Of a DNA stretch of 64,000 bases, positions 39,788 to 50,694 are shown piece after piece; position 1 is the stretch's first letter; each line of letters begins with the position of its first letter. Both the position numbers and the translations under genes were made by a program. The DNA lies in the NCBI GenBank assembly GCA_024682115.1, contig JAIKZO010000058.1, positions 61,869-125,868 on the forward strand, written 5' to 3'. Origin of the DNA: Lachnospiraceae bacterium (GTDB lineage Bacteria; Bacillota; Clostridia; Lachnospirales; Lachnospiraceae). A model generated the notes under the pieces. That model saw only the letters and a list, made by a program, of their open reading frames with translations. It did not search any database and had not been told where the DNA came from.

Positions 39788-40825
39788 ATGCAGAAGAAGT
39801 TATACGAAAAGATCAAAGATTATTTCATAAACCTGGGTAAAAAACATCGCATTTTGCTCCCCATAGCGATATGCGGGCTATTTGTCACCATGTTTATCAC
39901 TCGTATAATCCTCTACTGTAAAAGGTCGGCCAAGAGATTTGCCTGTACGGTTTTTATCATCTGCTGTTTCTTCCTCGGAAGCAGTTTTGCTTTTCCCATA
40001 TTTAATCAAGGTAACGGATTCGTATCCACTGATCCGAAGGTTGAAGATATCGCTGCCGCAAATTCGAATCTGGATTTTGCATCCGAACATACTCAGGATG
40101 AAGTCGATGAAGATGAAGCGGATATGAACGTTGCCGTTAAAGATGAATCAGGTCAGCTGCTTGATGAAGATCTCGTTTATCTTGATGATATGCTTGAAAA
40201 TTTTGACAGCAGTGAGGGACCGGAAGAAGAGGAGCTTAACGAAGATCCCGATTTTTCCGCTGATGACTGGAAACTGATCCTGATAAATAAACAGCATCCG
40301 ATCCCCGAAGATTATGAATTTGTTCTTGGCGAACTTTCCGGAAGCATGAAATGCGATGAAAGGATCGTCAATGATCTTCTTTCTATGGTAAAAGCAGCCA
40401 AGGAAGAAGATATCAAGCTTGTGATATGTTCACCTTACAGGGATCTTGACAGGCAGAAAATGCTTTTCGAGCGTAAGATCAAAGCATATATGAAGAAGGG
40501 TTATTCCTACCTGGATGCATATAAGCTTTCTGCACAGGTTGTTACGGTACCCGGTTCTTCCGAGCATCAGGTCGGACTTGCCATTGATATAGTCACCGAT
40601 TCATATACTTATCTTGATGAGGGATTTGCCGACACGGATGCCGGGAAATGGCTTAAAGAACATTGCAAAGAATACGGCTTCATACTCAGATATCCCGAAG
40701 ATAAGGAATACATAACGGGTATCGAATTCGAACCCTGGCATTTCAGATATGTCGGACGTGCGGCTGCATCGGTAATAATGGAGGATGATATTTGTCTTGA
40801 AGAATTCTGGGAGAGATATCTTTAA
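39788..40825 (+). CDS. VanY-type D-alanyl-D-alanine carboxypeptidase (M15B), membrane-anchored
   Basis: N-terminal TM, acidic linker; SPYRDLDRQ, PGSSEHQVGLAIDI, EPWHFRYVG zinc-peptidase motifs. Confidence 0.92.
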   Translation: MQKKLYEKIKDYFINLGKKHRILLPIAICGLFVTMFITRIILYCKRSAKRFACTVFIICCFFLGSSFAFPIFNQGNGFVSTDPKVEDIAAANSNLDFASEHTQDEVDEDEADMNVAVKDESGQLLDEDLVYLDDMLENFDSSEGPEEEELNEDPDFSADDWKLILINKQHPIPEDYEFVLGELSGSMKCDERIVNDLLSMVKAAKEEDIKLVICSPYRDLDRQKMLFERKIKAYMKKGYSYLDAYKLSAQVVTVPGSSEHQVGLAIDIVTDSYTYLDEGFADTDAGKWLKEHCKEYGFILRYPEDKEYITGIEFEPWHFRYVGRAAASVIMEDDICLEEFWERYL

Positions 40826-41955
40826 TGTTTAAGATACTGAAAAAAGAAGGAAATGCAAAAAGAGGAGAATTCTCAACTGTTCACGGGCGCATTCAGACGC
40901 CCGTTTTTATGAATGTCGGTACGGTTGCCGCAATTAAAGGAGCGGTTTCGTCTCTTGATCTTAAGGAGATAAAATGTCAGGTTGAACTGTGTAACACATA
41001 TCATCTCCATGTAAGACCTGGAGATGAGGTGATCCATGATCTTGGCGGTCTGCATTCTTTTATGAACTGGGACAGACCGATACTTACGGATTCAGGCGGG
41101 TTTCAGGTTTTTTCATTAGCTTCCCTAAGGAAGATAAAAGAAGAAGGAGTTACTTTCAATTCGCATATTGACGGAAGAAAGATATTTATGGGCCCCGAGG
41201 AGAGCATGCGTATCCAGTCAAACCTCGGATCCACGATAGCCATGGCGTTTGATGAATGTCCCTCGTCAAGAGCGGACAGGAGATATGTATATGATTCCGT
41301 TCAGCGTACGACAAGGTGGCTTGAAAGATGCAAGACTGAACTTGAGAGGCTGAACTCGCTTGAAAGGACAGTTAATAAAGACCAGCTTCTTTTCGGCATA
41401 AATCAGGGCGCTGTATTTGAGGACATCCGTATAGAACATGCCAAAAGGATATCGGAACTCGATCTTCCGGGATACGCGATAGGCGGACTTGCCGTCGGGG
41501 AAACACATGAGGAAATGTATGCAATCCTTGACTGCACTGTTCCAAATCTTCCCGCAGACAAGCCTGTTTATCTCATGGGCGTAGGAACTCCGGAAAACAT
41601 TCTGGAGGGCGTTGAAAGAGGCGTCGATTTTTTTGACTGTGTTTATCCGTCAAGAAACGGCCGCCACGGACATCTTTATACAAAACACGGCAAGATCAAT
41701 CTTTTTAACGCAAAATACGAAAGGGACGACCGTCCGGTAGAGGAAGGCTGTGACTGTCCTACCTGCAGGAATTTCAGCAGAGCTTATCTGAGACACCTTC
41801 TTAAGGCAAAAGAAATGCTCGGAATGAGATTATGCGTTCTTCATAATCTGTATTTTTATAATAATATGATGGAAGAGATAAGACTTGCCCTGGATGAGGG
41901 CAGATTTGCCTCGTATAAGGCCCAAATGCTTGATATGGCAAAGGAAGATGCTTGA
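40825..41955 (+). CDS. tgt: Queuine tRNA-ribosyltransferase
   Basis: TPVFMNVGTVAAIKGA, TDSGGFQVFSLA, LLFGINQGAVFEDIR, zinc site CDCPTCRNFSRAYLRHLLKAKE. Confidence 0.97.
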   Translation: MFKILKKEGNAKRGEFSTVHGRIQTPVFMNVGTVAAIKGAVSSLDLKEIKCQVELCNTYHLHVRPGDEVIHDLGGLHSFMNWDRPILTDSGGFQVFSLASLRKIKEEGVTFNSHIDGRKIFMGPEESMRIQSNLGSTIAMAFDECPSSRADRRYVYDSVQRTTRWLERCKTELERLNSLERTVNKDQLLFGINQGAVFEDIRIEHAKRISELDLPGYAIGGLAVGETHEEMYAILDCTVPNLPADKPVYLMGVGTPENILEGVERGVDFFDCVYPSRNGRHGHLYTKHGKINLFNAKYERDDRPVEEGCDCPTCRNFSRAYLRHLLKAKEMLGMRLCVLHNLYFYNNMMEEIRLALDEGRFASYKAQMLDMAKEDA

Positions 41956-41957
41956 TT

Positions 41958-41985
41958 TTGACATGCATTTTGTGTATCATATCTT
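41958..41985 (+). promoter_or_regulatory. Putative promoter for yajC
   Basis: TTGACA, 16-nt spacer, TATCTT in the tgt-yajC intergenic region. Confidence 0.5.
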
Positions 41986-42051
41986 TTAGTGCGTAATTAA
42001 ATGCTGATATGCAATAAAACTTATATTTATTAATGTTTGAAAGGATTTTTT

Positions 42052-42375
42052 ATGAACGGGATCTTATTGACTGAACAGGCAGCCGCACAGGGCGGCGGAG
42101 CTTCTTTATTACTTATGGTCGCCTGGATAGCGATCATCATCGGTTTCATGTATTTTTTCATGATCCGTCCTCAGAAGAAGGAACAGAAGAAACTGCAGGA
42201 GATGATCTCTTCCATGGAAGTGGGAGATTATGTTCTGACCACCAGCGGTTTTTACGGCAGTATCATTGATATTACGGATGATACTGTTATCGTTGAGTTC
42301 GGAAATAATAAAAACTGTCGTATTCCCATGCAGAAGAATTCCATTTCTCAGATCGAGAAGGCTTCAAAGGAATGA
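42052..42375 (+). CDS. yajC: Preprotein translocase subunit YajC
   Basis: Single TM then FFMIRPQKKEQKKLQEMISSMEVGDYVLTTSGFYGSIIDI. ATG 42052 with AAAGGA SD preferred over TTG 42037. Confidence 0.95.
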   Translation: MNGILLTEQAAAQGGGASLLLMVAWIAIIIGFMYFFMIRPQKKEQKKLQEMISSMEVGDYVLTTSGFYGSIIDITDDTVIVEFGNNKNCRIPMQKNSISQIEKASKE

Positions 42376-42407
42376 TCATCTGTATGTAATTCGTGTTGTT
42401 ATTCCAG

Positions 42408-42441
42408 CGAGTAGGGAGCGGTTACATCCCTACTCGATTTT
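42408..42441 (+). terminator. Rho-independent terminator after yajC
   Basis: CGAGTAGGGA-GCGGTTACA-TCCCTACTCG-ATTTTG, 10-bp perfect stem, weak T run. Confidence 0.75.
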
Positions 42442-42476
42442 GAATTAAGAAGAATTTTGATTGATGGAGAAAAGAT

Positions 42477-43562
42477 ATGGACATGAAGATCGCCGTGATA
42501 AAAGGTGACGGGATAGGGCCCGAGATAGTTTCCGAGGCAATGAAAGTACTTGATAAGGTCTGCGCGGTATGTTCTCATTCGATCGAATACCGTGAAGTTC
42601 TTATGGGAGGTGCTTCCATAGATGCATTTGGTGTTCCTCTGACCGAAGAAACGATCGAAGCATGCAGGAACTCCGATGCCGTTCTTATGGGATCGATAGG
42701 CGGAGATACCAATACATCTCCCTGGTATAAGCTTGAACCTTCGAAAAGACCCGAGGCCGGTCTTCTTGGTATAAGAAAAGCCCTAAATCTGTTTGCCAAC
42801 CTCAGGCCTGCGTATCTTTATAAAGAGCTTTCCCAGGCTTGTCCCCTTAAGAAGGAGATAGCCGATAAAGGCTTTGACATGCTGATCATGAGGGAACTGA
42901 CAGGCGGTCTGTATTTCGGTGAAAGAAAGACCGTCACCGAAAACGGTATCAGAAAAGCCATAGATACTCTTACTTATACCGAAGAAGAGATAAGAAGGAT
43001 AGCGATCAAGGCTTTTGAGATCGCGAGAAAGAGAAGGGGAAGCGTGATATCAGTAGATAAGGCCAATGTACTTGATTCCTCAAGACTCTGGCGGGATGTC
43101 GTAAATTCCGTTTCGAAAGATTATCCGGATGTAAAGCTCTCACATATGCTCGTAGACAACTGCGCAATGCAGCTTGTAAAGGATCCTTCTCAATTTGATG
43201 TAGTCCTTACGGAGAATATGTTCGGAGATATTCTTTCCGATGAAGCATCCATGATCACAGGCTCTATCGGAATGCTTTCCTCCGCATCTTTGAATGACAC
43301 GAAATTCGGTCTTTATGAGCCTTCGCACGGATCAGCTCCCGATATAGCCGGTCAGAATATCGCCAATCCCATCGCTACGATATTGAGTGCTGCGATGATG
43401 CTCAGATATACCTTTGACCTTGATAAGGAAGCGGATCTTATCGAAAAAGCTGTTAGTGATGTTCTTTCCGAAGGTTTCAGGACATCAGACATATATACCG
43501 AAGGAACCAGGAAACTCAGTTGCTCGCAAATGGGCGAAGAGATCGCACGGAGGATCGGATAA
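42477..43562 (+). CDS. leuB: 3-isopropylmalate dehydrogenase
   Basis: [24 protein letters not shown]...[26 protein letters not shown]...[19 protein letters not shown]. Confidence 0.97.
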   Translation: MDMKIAVIKGDGIGPEIVSEAMKVLDKVCAVCSHSIEYREVLMGGASIDAFGVPLTEETIEACRNSDAVLMGSIGGDTNTSPWYKLEPSKRPEAGLLGIRKALNLFANLRPAYLYKELSQACPLKKEIADKGFDMLIMRELTGGLYFGERKTVTENGIRKAIDTLTYTEEEIRRIAIKAFEIARKRRGSVISVDKANVLDSSRLWRDVVNSVSKDYPDVKLSHMLVDNCAMQLVKDPSQFDVVLTENMFGDILSDEASMITGSIGMLSSASLNDTKFGLYEPSHGSAPDIAGQNIANPIATILSAAMMLRYTFDLDKEADLIEKAVSDVLSEGFRTSDIYTEGTRKLSCSQMGEEIARRIG

Positions 43563-45232
43563 TGAAAAGTGATGCTGTAAAATGCGGAATGCAACAGGCT
43601 CCTCACAGAAGTCTGTTCAATGCTCTCGGATTTACCGAGGAAGAAATGCAAAAACCCATGGTCGGGATAGTAAGCTCTTATAATGAGATAGTACCCGGTC
43701 ATATGAATCTTGATAAGATAGTTAATGCCGTTAAACTCGGTGTCGCAGAAGCCGGCGGTGTGCCGGTTGTATTTCCGGCAATAGCTGTGTGCGACGGAAT
43801 AGCCATGGGACATGTCGGAATGAAATATTCCCTTGTAACAAGGGACCTTATTGCGGATTCTACCGAGTGTATGGCCCTTGCCCATCAGTTTGATGCACTT
43901 GTTATGGTGCCGAACTGTGATAAGAATGTACCCGGACTTTTGATGGCTGCAGCCAGGATAAATGTTCCCACGGTATTCGTTTCGGGAGGCCCGATGCTTG
44001 CCGGTCATGTAAAGGGACAGAAAAGGTCGCTGTCTTCAATGTTTGAGGCAGTCGGATCGTATGCGGCAGGAACCATGTCCGAGGAAGACGTAAAAGAATT
44101 TGAACATAAAGTATGTCCTACATGCGGGTCATGTTCCGGTATGTATACAGCCAATTCCATGAACTGTCTTACTGAAGCTCTGGGCATGGGACTTCCGGGT
44201 AACGGAACGATCCCCGCGGTTTATTCCGACAGGATAAAACTTGCCAAGCATGCCGGTATGGCAGTTATGGATATGCTTAAAAAGAACATCAGACCGAGGG
44301 ATATCATGACCAAGGAAGCGGTTATTAACGCGCTTACTGTAGACATGGCACTTGGCTGCTCAACGAATTCAATGCTTCATCTCCCGGCCATCGCTCATGA
44401 GATAGGATTTGATTTCGATATCGCATATGCAAACGGTATTTCCGAAAAGACACCTAATCTTTGCCATCTTGCACCTGCCGGTCCCACATATATGGAAGAT
44501 CTTAACGAAGCCGGCGGCGTTTATGCTGTAATAGCCGAGCTGATCGAAAAAGGACTTATCGATACTTCGTGCATGACGGTTACGGGAAAGACGATAGGAG
44601 AGAATGCCCAAGGTGCCGTAAATCTTAATGAAGAAGTAATAAGACCGCTTTCAAATCCTTATTCGGAAACCGGCGGACTTGCCGTACTCAAGGGTAATCT
44701 TGCTCCTGACGGGTCCGTGGTAAAACGTTCGGCCGTTGTTCCCGAAATGATGGTTCACGAAGGACCTGCAAGGGTATTTGAATGTGAAGAAGATGCCATA
44801 GATGCGATAAAAGGCGGAAAGATCAATCCCGGAGATGTTGTCGTCATCAGATATGAAGGGCCTAAGGGTGGTCCGGGCATGAGAGAAATGCTCAATCCCA
44901 CTTCGGCTATTGCCGGAATGGGCCTCGGCTCAAGCGTAGCACTTATTACGGACGGAAGATTTTCCGGAGCTTCAAGAGGAGCTTCGATAGGCCACGTTTC
45001 TCCTGAAGCTGCTGTCGGAGGACCGATCGCACTTGTTAAAGAGGGTGACATCATTTCGATCGATATCCCGAACATGAAACTGGACGTTAAGGTATCCGAC
45101 GAAGAACTGAATGAAAGGAAAAAGAACTGGACACCAAAAGAACCCGCGGTTACGAGCGGATATCTTGCCAGATACAGAGAACTTGTCACGTCGGGTAACA
45201 GAGGAGCGATACTTGAGGTTCCCCGTAATTAA
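43562..45232 (+). CDS. ilvD: Dihydroxy-acid dehydratase
   Basis: [74 protein letters not shown] overlaps the leuB stop (TAATG). Confidence 0.97.
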   Translation: MKSDAVKCGMQQAPHRSLFNALGFTEEEMQKPMVGIVSSYNEIVPGHMNLDKIVNAVKLGVAEAGGVPVVFPAIAVCDGIAMGHVGMKYSLVTRDLIADSTECMALAHQFDALVMVPNCDKNVPGLLMAAARINVPTVFVSGGPMLAGHVKGQKRSLSSMFEAVGSYAAGTMSEEDVKEFEHKVCPTCGSCSGMYTANSMNCLTEALGMGLPGNGTIPAVYSDRIKLAKHAGMAVMDMLKKNIRPRDIMTKEAVINALTVDMALGCSTNSMLHLPAIAHEIGFDFDIAYANGISEKTPNLCHLAPAGPTYMEDLNEAGGVYAVIAELIEKGLIDTSCMTVTGKTIGENAQGAVNLNEEVIRPLSNPYSETGGLAVLKGNLAPDGSVVKRSAVVPEMMVHEGPARVFECEEDAIDAIKGGKINPGDVVVIRYEGPKGGPGMREMLNPTSAIAGMGLGSSVALITDGRFSGASRGASIGHVSPEAAVGGPIALVKEGDIISIDIPNMKLDVKVSDEELNERKKNWTPKEPAVTSGYLARYRELVTSGNRGAILEVPRN

Positions 45233-45267
45233 AAAGATCACGGATTTTTTATACAGAGGAGACAAAA

Positions 45268-46956
45268 ATGCTTATTAGCGGAGCTGATATCGTAATTGAA
45301 TGTTTAAAAGAACAGGGAGTAGATACCGTATTCGGTTATCCCGGCGGTACGATACTGAATGTTTACGATGCATTATATAAGTATAATGAAACACATAAAA
45401 AAGACGGAATAAGACATATCCTCACTTCTCATGAGCAGGGTGCTGCCCATGCCGCTGACGGATATGCCAGAGCCACCGGTCGTGTAGGCGTTTGTTTTGC
45501 AACTTCCGGACCCGGCGCCACGAATCTCGTAACGGGGATCGCTACTGCCTATATGGATTCCGTACCCATGGTTGCCATCACCTGTAACGTAAACCTTCCG
45601 CTTCTTGGAAAAGATACATTCCAGGAAGTTGATATCGCAGGCGTTACGATGCCCATAACCAAACACAGCATCATCGTTAAAGACATAAACGATCTTGCTC
45701 CCACGATAAGAAAAGCATTTAAGATCGCCACAAGCAAAAGGCCCGGACCTGTGCTCGTTGACATCACCAAGGATGTTACGGCGTCAATGTGCGAATATAA
45801 AAAAGAAAAACCGGAAGACAGTTTAAAAACCGGTTCTTATACTACGGCGGATATCGAGGTCGCTGTTAAACTCATGGAGAGTTCAAAGAAACCCTTCATC
45901 TATGTCGGCGGAGGCGCAGTTATTTCCGGCGCACATGAAGAAGTAAGAGAACTCGCCGAGAAACTTGACTGTCCCGTATGTGATACTCTTATGGGCAAGG
46001 GTGTTATGGATGCATATTCTCCCAGATATACCGGTATGATCGGTATGCACGGGACCAAAGCATCGAATTTCGGTGTTTCCGAATGTGATCTTCTTATTGC
46101 CCTCGGAGCCAGATTTTCCGACAGAGTTATCGGAAATGCCTCAAAATTCGCTACCGGAGCAAAGATCCTTCATATCGATATAGACGATGCTGAGATCGAT
46201 AAGAACATCAAGACGGATGCTTCGGTAGTCGGTGATCTTAAAGAAGTCCTAACAATTATCAATCAGAAGATCAAAAAGCATAAACATGAGACATGGATGA
46301 AGCATATATACGATCTTAACAGAAAATATCCTATGAGTTACGATAAGTCCGTGCTTTCATGTCCTTATCTTATAGAAGAACTTGATAAGCTTACCAAGGG
46401 ACAGGCTATAATCACGACGGATGTCGGCCAGCATCAGATGTGGGCCGCTCAGTATTATAAATATACGATGCCCAGGACTTTCATTTCATCAGGCGGTCTG
46501 GGCACCATGGGATACGGCCTCGGAGCCTGTATCGGAGCAAAGGTAGGAAAGCCCGATAAGGTTTGCGTTAATATTGCCGGTGACGGCTGCTTCAGGATGA
46601 ATATGAACGAGCTTGCTACTGCGAGCAGATATAATATACCCATCATTGAAGTTGTAATAAACAATCAGGTTTTGGGAATGGTAAGGCAGTGGCAGACCCT
46701 TTTCTACGGCAAGCGTTATTCCCAGACCGTGATAGAAGATAAAGTGGATTATTGTAAGGTTGCTGAGGGACTCGGCGTAAAAGCGTTCAGGGTAACAAAA
46801 CCCGAGGATGTGAAAAAAGCCCTCAAAAAAGCACTCAGCTTAAAGGAACCTGTCCTTATTGAATGTGTTATCGGCAAAGACGATAAGGTATTCCCCATGG
46901 TTCCTGCGGGAGCACCTATTTCTGAAGCTTTTGATGCTGCCGATATGAAAGACTGA
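45268..46956 (+). CDS. ilvB: Acetolactate synthase large subunit
   Basis: GYPGGTILNVYDALY, THEQGAAHAADGYARATGRVGVCFATSGPGATNLVTGI, GDGCFRMNMNELATA TPP motif. Confidence 0.95.
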   Translation: MLISGADIVIECLKEQGVDTVFGYPGGTILNVYDALYKYNETHKKDGIRHILTSHEQGAAHAADGYARATGRVGVCFATSGPGATNLVTGIATAYMDSVPMVAITCNVNLPLLGKDTFQEVDIAGVTMPITKHSIIVKDINDLAPTIRKAFKIATSKRPGPVLVDITKDVTASMCEYKKEKPEDSLKTGSYTTADIEVAVKLMESSKKPFIYVGGGAVISGAHEEVRELAEKLDCPVCDTLMGKGVMDAYSPRYTGMIGMHGTKASNFGVSECDLLIALGARFSDRVIGNASKFATGAKILHIDIDDAEIDKNIKTDASVVGDLKEVLTIINQKIKKHKHETWMKHIYDLNRKYPMSYDKSVLSCPYLIEELDKLTKGQAIITTDVGQHQMWAAQYYKYTMPRTFISSGGLGTMGYGLGACIGAKVGKPDKVCVNIAGDGCFRMNMNELATASRYNIPIIEVVINNQVLGMVRQWQTLFYGKRYSQTVIEDKVDYCKVAEGLGVKAFRVTKPEDVKKALKKALSLKEPVLIECVIGKDDKVFPMVPAGAPISEAFDAADMKD

Positions 46957-48362
46957 TGATAAAGAAATTTTTTAAGGGTATTTTTATATCGATCGTCTTT
47001 GTGTTTGTTTTACTGGCCGTTTTATACTGCCTTATGGCATACTATTACAAAGACGGATTCTCATACGGAACATTTATAAACGGCATATATTGCACCGGTA
47101 AGACGATCGATCAGGTAAATACTGAACTTCTCCGTAATATCGGGGATTACAAAGGACTTACTGTCGTTGATATTGACGGTAAGTCTTATACTGTAAGTGC
47201 CGAGGAAGTCGGACTTAAATACGATTTTACAGATCGGCTGAAGGAACTTTATTACTCCCAGATGCCTATCCTTTGGGGAGAAAACCTTATCTATTCAAAC
47301 AGGTATAATAATTTTTCTCCTACGATCACTTACAATACGGCCCTTTTTGAGGAAACTGTCGATCATCTGCCGTTTTTTACGCATATTCCCGAAGACAGCA
47401 GGATAGTCAGGATAAACAGGACTACCAATAACGGATATGAGCTTATAAATATGAGGCTCAATGTATTAAATGAGGAATATGCAAAAACACTCATAACCGA
47501 TTCGTTCAATACCTTTAAGGATGAAGTTGATCTTTATAAGGAAGGCTGCTACAGAAATCTTTCCATGACCTCCGAGATGGAGGAATGCATCGATCTTTAC
47601 AATAAGATAGATGAGTTTCAGGACAGAAATATAGTCTACCGTTTCGGGGAAGATACGGAGATCATAGACAGATCAGTTGCAAGTTCTTTCATTACCACCG
47701 ACGGTTTCGGTAAATTTGTTTTGGATGAAAACAACGACCTTATCCCTGACAGATCCAAGATGGATGAGTATGTGGACAGCCTGGCCGCCAAATATGATAC
47801 ATACGGCACGGAAAGGGAATTCAGATCCACTGACAGTCGTATAGTAAAGGTTTCGGGCGGTAATTACGGCAACAAGATAGATACGGAAGCCGAAAAAGAG
47901 TATCTTTACAATGCGTTCATCAATGGGATCAATGAAGAACATGAACCTGTTTATGAGCATGAAGCGCCTATAAAAGGCAGGAATGACCTCGGAAATACCT
48001 ATATTGAGATAGACCTGACCAAACAGAGGATGTATTACTACAGGAACGGCATACAGGAAGTTGCGACCGATATCGTTACGGGGTGTACGGCAAACGGTCA
48101 CAGTACTATACGGGGAACTTATTATATATATAATCACAGACAGAATACCTATCTTATAGGACCGGATTACAGATCTTACGTAAGATACTGGCTCGGGATA
48201 TTCAAAGGTTACGGGATACATGATGCCAGCTGGCGTAATAAATTCGGCGGAGAGATATATAAAACGGCCGGTTCCCACGGTTGTGTGAACACGCCATATG
48301 AAAATATCAAGAAAATGTGGGAGATGGTTGAAGACGGAACTCCGGTCATCCTGTTTTATTAA
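46956..48362 (+). CDS. L,D-transpeptidase (YkuD) with N-terminal TM and peptidoglycan-binding-4-like region
   Basis: YIEIDLTKQRMYYYRNGIQEVATDIVTG...GIHDASW...AGSHGCVNTP active-site motif. Confidence 0.93.
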   Translation: MIKKFFKGIFISIVFVFVLLAVLYCLMAYYYKDGFSYGTFINGIYCTGKTIDQVNTELLRNIGDYKGLTVVDIDGKSYTVSAEEVGLKYDFTDRLKELYYSQMPILWGENLIYSNRYNNFSPTITYNTALFEETVDHLPFFTHIPEDSRIVRINRTTNNGYELINMRLNVLNEEYAKTLITDSFNTFKDEVDLYKEGCYRNLSMTSEMEECIDLYNKIDEFQDRNIVYRFGEDTEIIDRSVASSFITTDGFGKFVLDENNDLIPDRSKMDEYVDSLAAKYDTYGTEREFRSTDSRIVKVSGGNYGNKIDTEAEKEYLYNAFINGINEEHEPVYEHEAPIKGRNDLGNTYIEIDLTKQRMYYYRNGIQEVATDIVTGCTANGHSTIRGTYYIYNHRQNTYLIGPDYRSYVRYWLGIFKGYGIHDASWRNKFGGEIYKTAGSHGCVNTPYENIKKMWEMVEDGTPVILFY

Positions 48363-48385
48363 ACCGTGAACGTCGGATGCACATC

Positions 48386-48411
48386 TTGACAAATATACAT
48401 GCTGGTATAAA
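48386..48411 (+). promoter_or_regulatory. Candidate extended -10 promoter for serC
   Basis: TTGACA (48386-48391) and TGGTATAAA (extended -10, TATAAA 48406-48411); the 14-nt spacing is short, so the -35 may be incidental. Confidence 0.4.
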
Positions 48412-48450
48412 AATGTAATTACTTTGTAATGTTTTAAGGAGGAGAAAAAA

Positions 48451-49536
48451 GTGTCAAGAGTTTACAACTTTTCAGCAGGTCCTGCAGTTTTGCCTGAAGA
48501 AGTTCTTAAAGAAGCTGCACAAGAGATGATGGATTATAAAGGCTCCGGCCAGTCCGTTATGGAAATGAGTCACAGGTCGAAGGTTTATGACAACATCATT
48601 AAGGAAGCTGAACAGGATCTTCGAGACTTGATGAACATTCCCGATAACTACAAGGTACTGTTCCTTCAGGGCGGTGCTTCGCAGTTCTTTGCAGAAGTTC
48701 CCATGAACATGATGAAGAACAAGAAGGCCGGCTATATCATTACGGGACAGTGGGCAAAGAAAGCATTTGCCGAGGCTAAGATTTACGGTGAGGCCGTAAA
48801 ACTCGCATCAAGCGAAGATGAGACTTTCAGCTATATACCCGATTGCTCTGATCTTCCCATTACCGATGACATGGATTATGTATATATATGTGAGAACAAT
48901 ACCATTTACGGTACCAAGTTCAAGCAACTTCCCAATACAAAGGGTAAGGATCTGGTATCCGATGTTTCTTCCTGCTTCCTTTCAGAGCCCGTTGATGTTA
49001 CCAAATATGCGGTCATCTACGGCGGTGTTCAGAAGAATGTCGGACCCGCAGGCTGCGTGATAGCGATAATCAGAGAAGATCTTATCACCGATGACGTTCT
49101 TCCCGGAACACCTACGATGCTTAAGTGGAAGACTCAGGCCGATAATGATTCTTTATATAATACACCTCCCTGCTATACTATCTATATATGCGGTAAAGTG
49201 TTCAAGTGGCTCAAGAAGATGGGCGGACTTGAAAAGATGAAAGAACTGAATGAGAAGAAGGCCAAGATCCTTTATGATTATCTTGATTCTTCAAAGCTTT
49301 TCAAAGGAACCGTACGTAAAGAAGACCGTTCGCTGATGAATGTGCCTTTTGTTACGGGCAGCGATGAACTGAATGATAAATTCATCAAGGAAGCTACCGA
49401 AAGAGGTTTCGTAAACCTTAAAGGACACAGGAGTGTCGGCGGCATGAGAGCTTCGATCTATAATGCAATGCCTATCGAAGGCGTAGAGAAGCTTGTGGAG
49501 TTTATGAAAGAATTTGAGGAGAAGAACAATGTTTAA
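48451..49536 (+). CDS. serC: Phosphoserine aminotransferase
   Basis: VYNFSAGPAVLPEEVLKEAAQEM...GSGQSVMEMSHRSKVYDNII...KNVGPAGC. Confidence 0.97.
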   Translation: MSRVYNFSAGPAVLPEEVLKEAAQEMMDYKGSGQSVMEMSHRSKVYDNIIKEAEQDLRDLMNIPDNYKVLFLQGGASQFFAEVPMNMMKNKKAGYIITGQWAKKAFAEAKIYGEAVKLASSEDETFSYIPDCSDLPITDDMDYVYICENNTIYGTKFKQLPNTKGKDLVSDVSSCFLSEPVDVTKYAVIYGGVQKNVGPAGCVIAIIREDLITDDVLPGTPTMLKWKTQADNDSLYNTPPCYTIYICGKVFKWLKKMGGLEKMKELNEKKAKILYDYLDSSKLFKGTVRKEDRSLMNVPFVTGSDELNDKFIKEATERGFVNLKGHRSVGGMRASIYNAMPIEGVEKLVEFMKEFEEKNNV

Positions 49537-50692
49537 ATATTTTTGCTTAAATCCCATCGCTAATGTAGGACTTGAGAAATTTACGGATGAGTTCACGAAG
49601 ACGGAAGATGTTAACGAAGCTGAAGGAATACTTGTAAGATCGGCTTCTATGCATGAAATGGATCTTTCTTCGGATCTTCTCGCTGTGGCAAGAGCGGGAG
49701 CGGGAGTGAACAATATTCCTCTTGATGAATGTGCAAAGAAGGGAATAGTTGTATTTAATACACCCGGAGCAAATGCCAACGGCGTCAAGGAACTTGTTAT
49801 AGCAGGTATGCTGCTTGCATCAAGAGATGTAGTCGGAGGTATCGACTGGGTACTTAAGAACAAGGATGATGCGGATATAGGCAAGAGCGCCGAAAAAGCC
49901 AAAAAAGCTTTTGCCGGAACCGAAGTTCAGGATAAAAAACTCGGGATCATCGGTCTCGGAGCCATAGGTGTTAAAGTTGCCAATGTCGCAAAGCATATGG
50001 GAATGGAAGTTTACGGATACGATCCTTATGTTTCCGTAGATGCCGCATGGAATCTCAGCAGAGACGTTAAGCATGTTCTCAATGTTGAAGAGATCTTTGA
50101 AAAGTGTGATATCATCACTATCCATGTTCCGCTTCTTGATTCGACCAAAGGCATGATCAATAAGGATGCCATCGATAAGATGAAAGACGGAGTCATCATC
50201 TTAAACTTCGCACGTGATCTTCTCTGCGATGAAAAAGCGATCCTTGAAGGAATTAAAGCCGGAAAGATCAGAAAGTATGTTTCCGACTTCCCTAACAGCA
50301 CAACAGCAGGTCAGGAAGGCTGTATAGTCATACCGCATCTCGGTGCTTCTACGGAAGAATCGGAAGACAACTGTGCAAAGATGGCTGTCAAGGAACTCAT
50401 GAATTATCTTAAGAACGGTAATATCAACAATTCCGTTAATTTCCCGAATTGTGATATGGGTGTTTGCGATCAGGCCGGAAGAGTGACGATCCTCCATAAG
50501 AATACGGCAAATATGATCACGAAATTCACGGCTTGCTTCGGTGATCTCGGAATAAACATTTCCGACATGACCAATAAATCTAAAGGCGAATATGCCTATA
50601 CGATGCTTGATATAGAGCAGCCTTCAACGGAAGATATCATTAACAAATTAAAGAGCATAGATGGTGTCATAAGAGTCAGGGTCATTAAATAG
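49529..50692 (+). CDS. serA: D-3-phosphoglycerate dehydrogenase
   Basis: GIIGLGAIGVKVANVAKHMGMEVYGYDPY, VPLLDSTKGMIN, PHLGASTEESEDNCA; ACT-like C-terminus. Overlaps serC by 8 nt. Confidence 0.94.
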   Translation: MFKYFCLNPIANVGLEKFTDEFTKTEDVNEAEGILVRSASMHEMDLSSDLLAVARAGAGVNNIPLDECAKKGIVVFNTPGANANGVKELVIAGMLLASRDVVGGIDWVLKNKDDADIGKSAEKAKKAFAGTEVQDKKLGIIGLGAIGVKVANVAKHMGMEVYGYDPYVSVDAAWNLSRDVKHVLNVEEIFEKCDIITIHVPLLDSTKGMINKDAIDKMKDGVIILNFARDLLCDEKAILEGIKAGKIRKYVSDFPNSTTAGQEGCIVIPHLGASTEESEDNCAKMAVKELMNYLKNGNINNSVNFPNCDMGVCDQAGRVTILHKNTANMITKFTACFGDLGINISDMTNKSKGEYAYTMLDIEQPSTEDIINKLKSIDGVIRVRVIK

Positions 50693-50694
50693 TA

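Noticed and set aside
42408-42441. T-box terminator for leuB
   Set aside because: No specifier-loop stem or T-box consensus upstream; gap is too short for a full T-box. Called as a simple yajC terminator.
43352-44008. 218-aa minus-strand ORF
   Set aside because: Spans the ends of two well-supported genes (leuB and ilvD) on the opposite strand; no recognisable domain.
47673-48392. 239-aa minus-strand ORF, the longest antisense ORF I compared
   Set aside because: Overlaps the L,D-transpeptidase, whose catalytic motifs are unmistakable; antisense frame is a codon-usage by-product.
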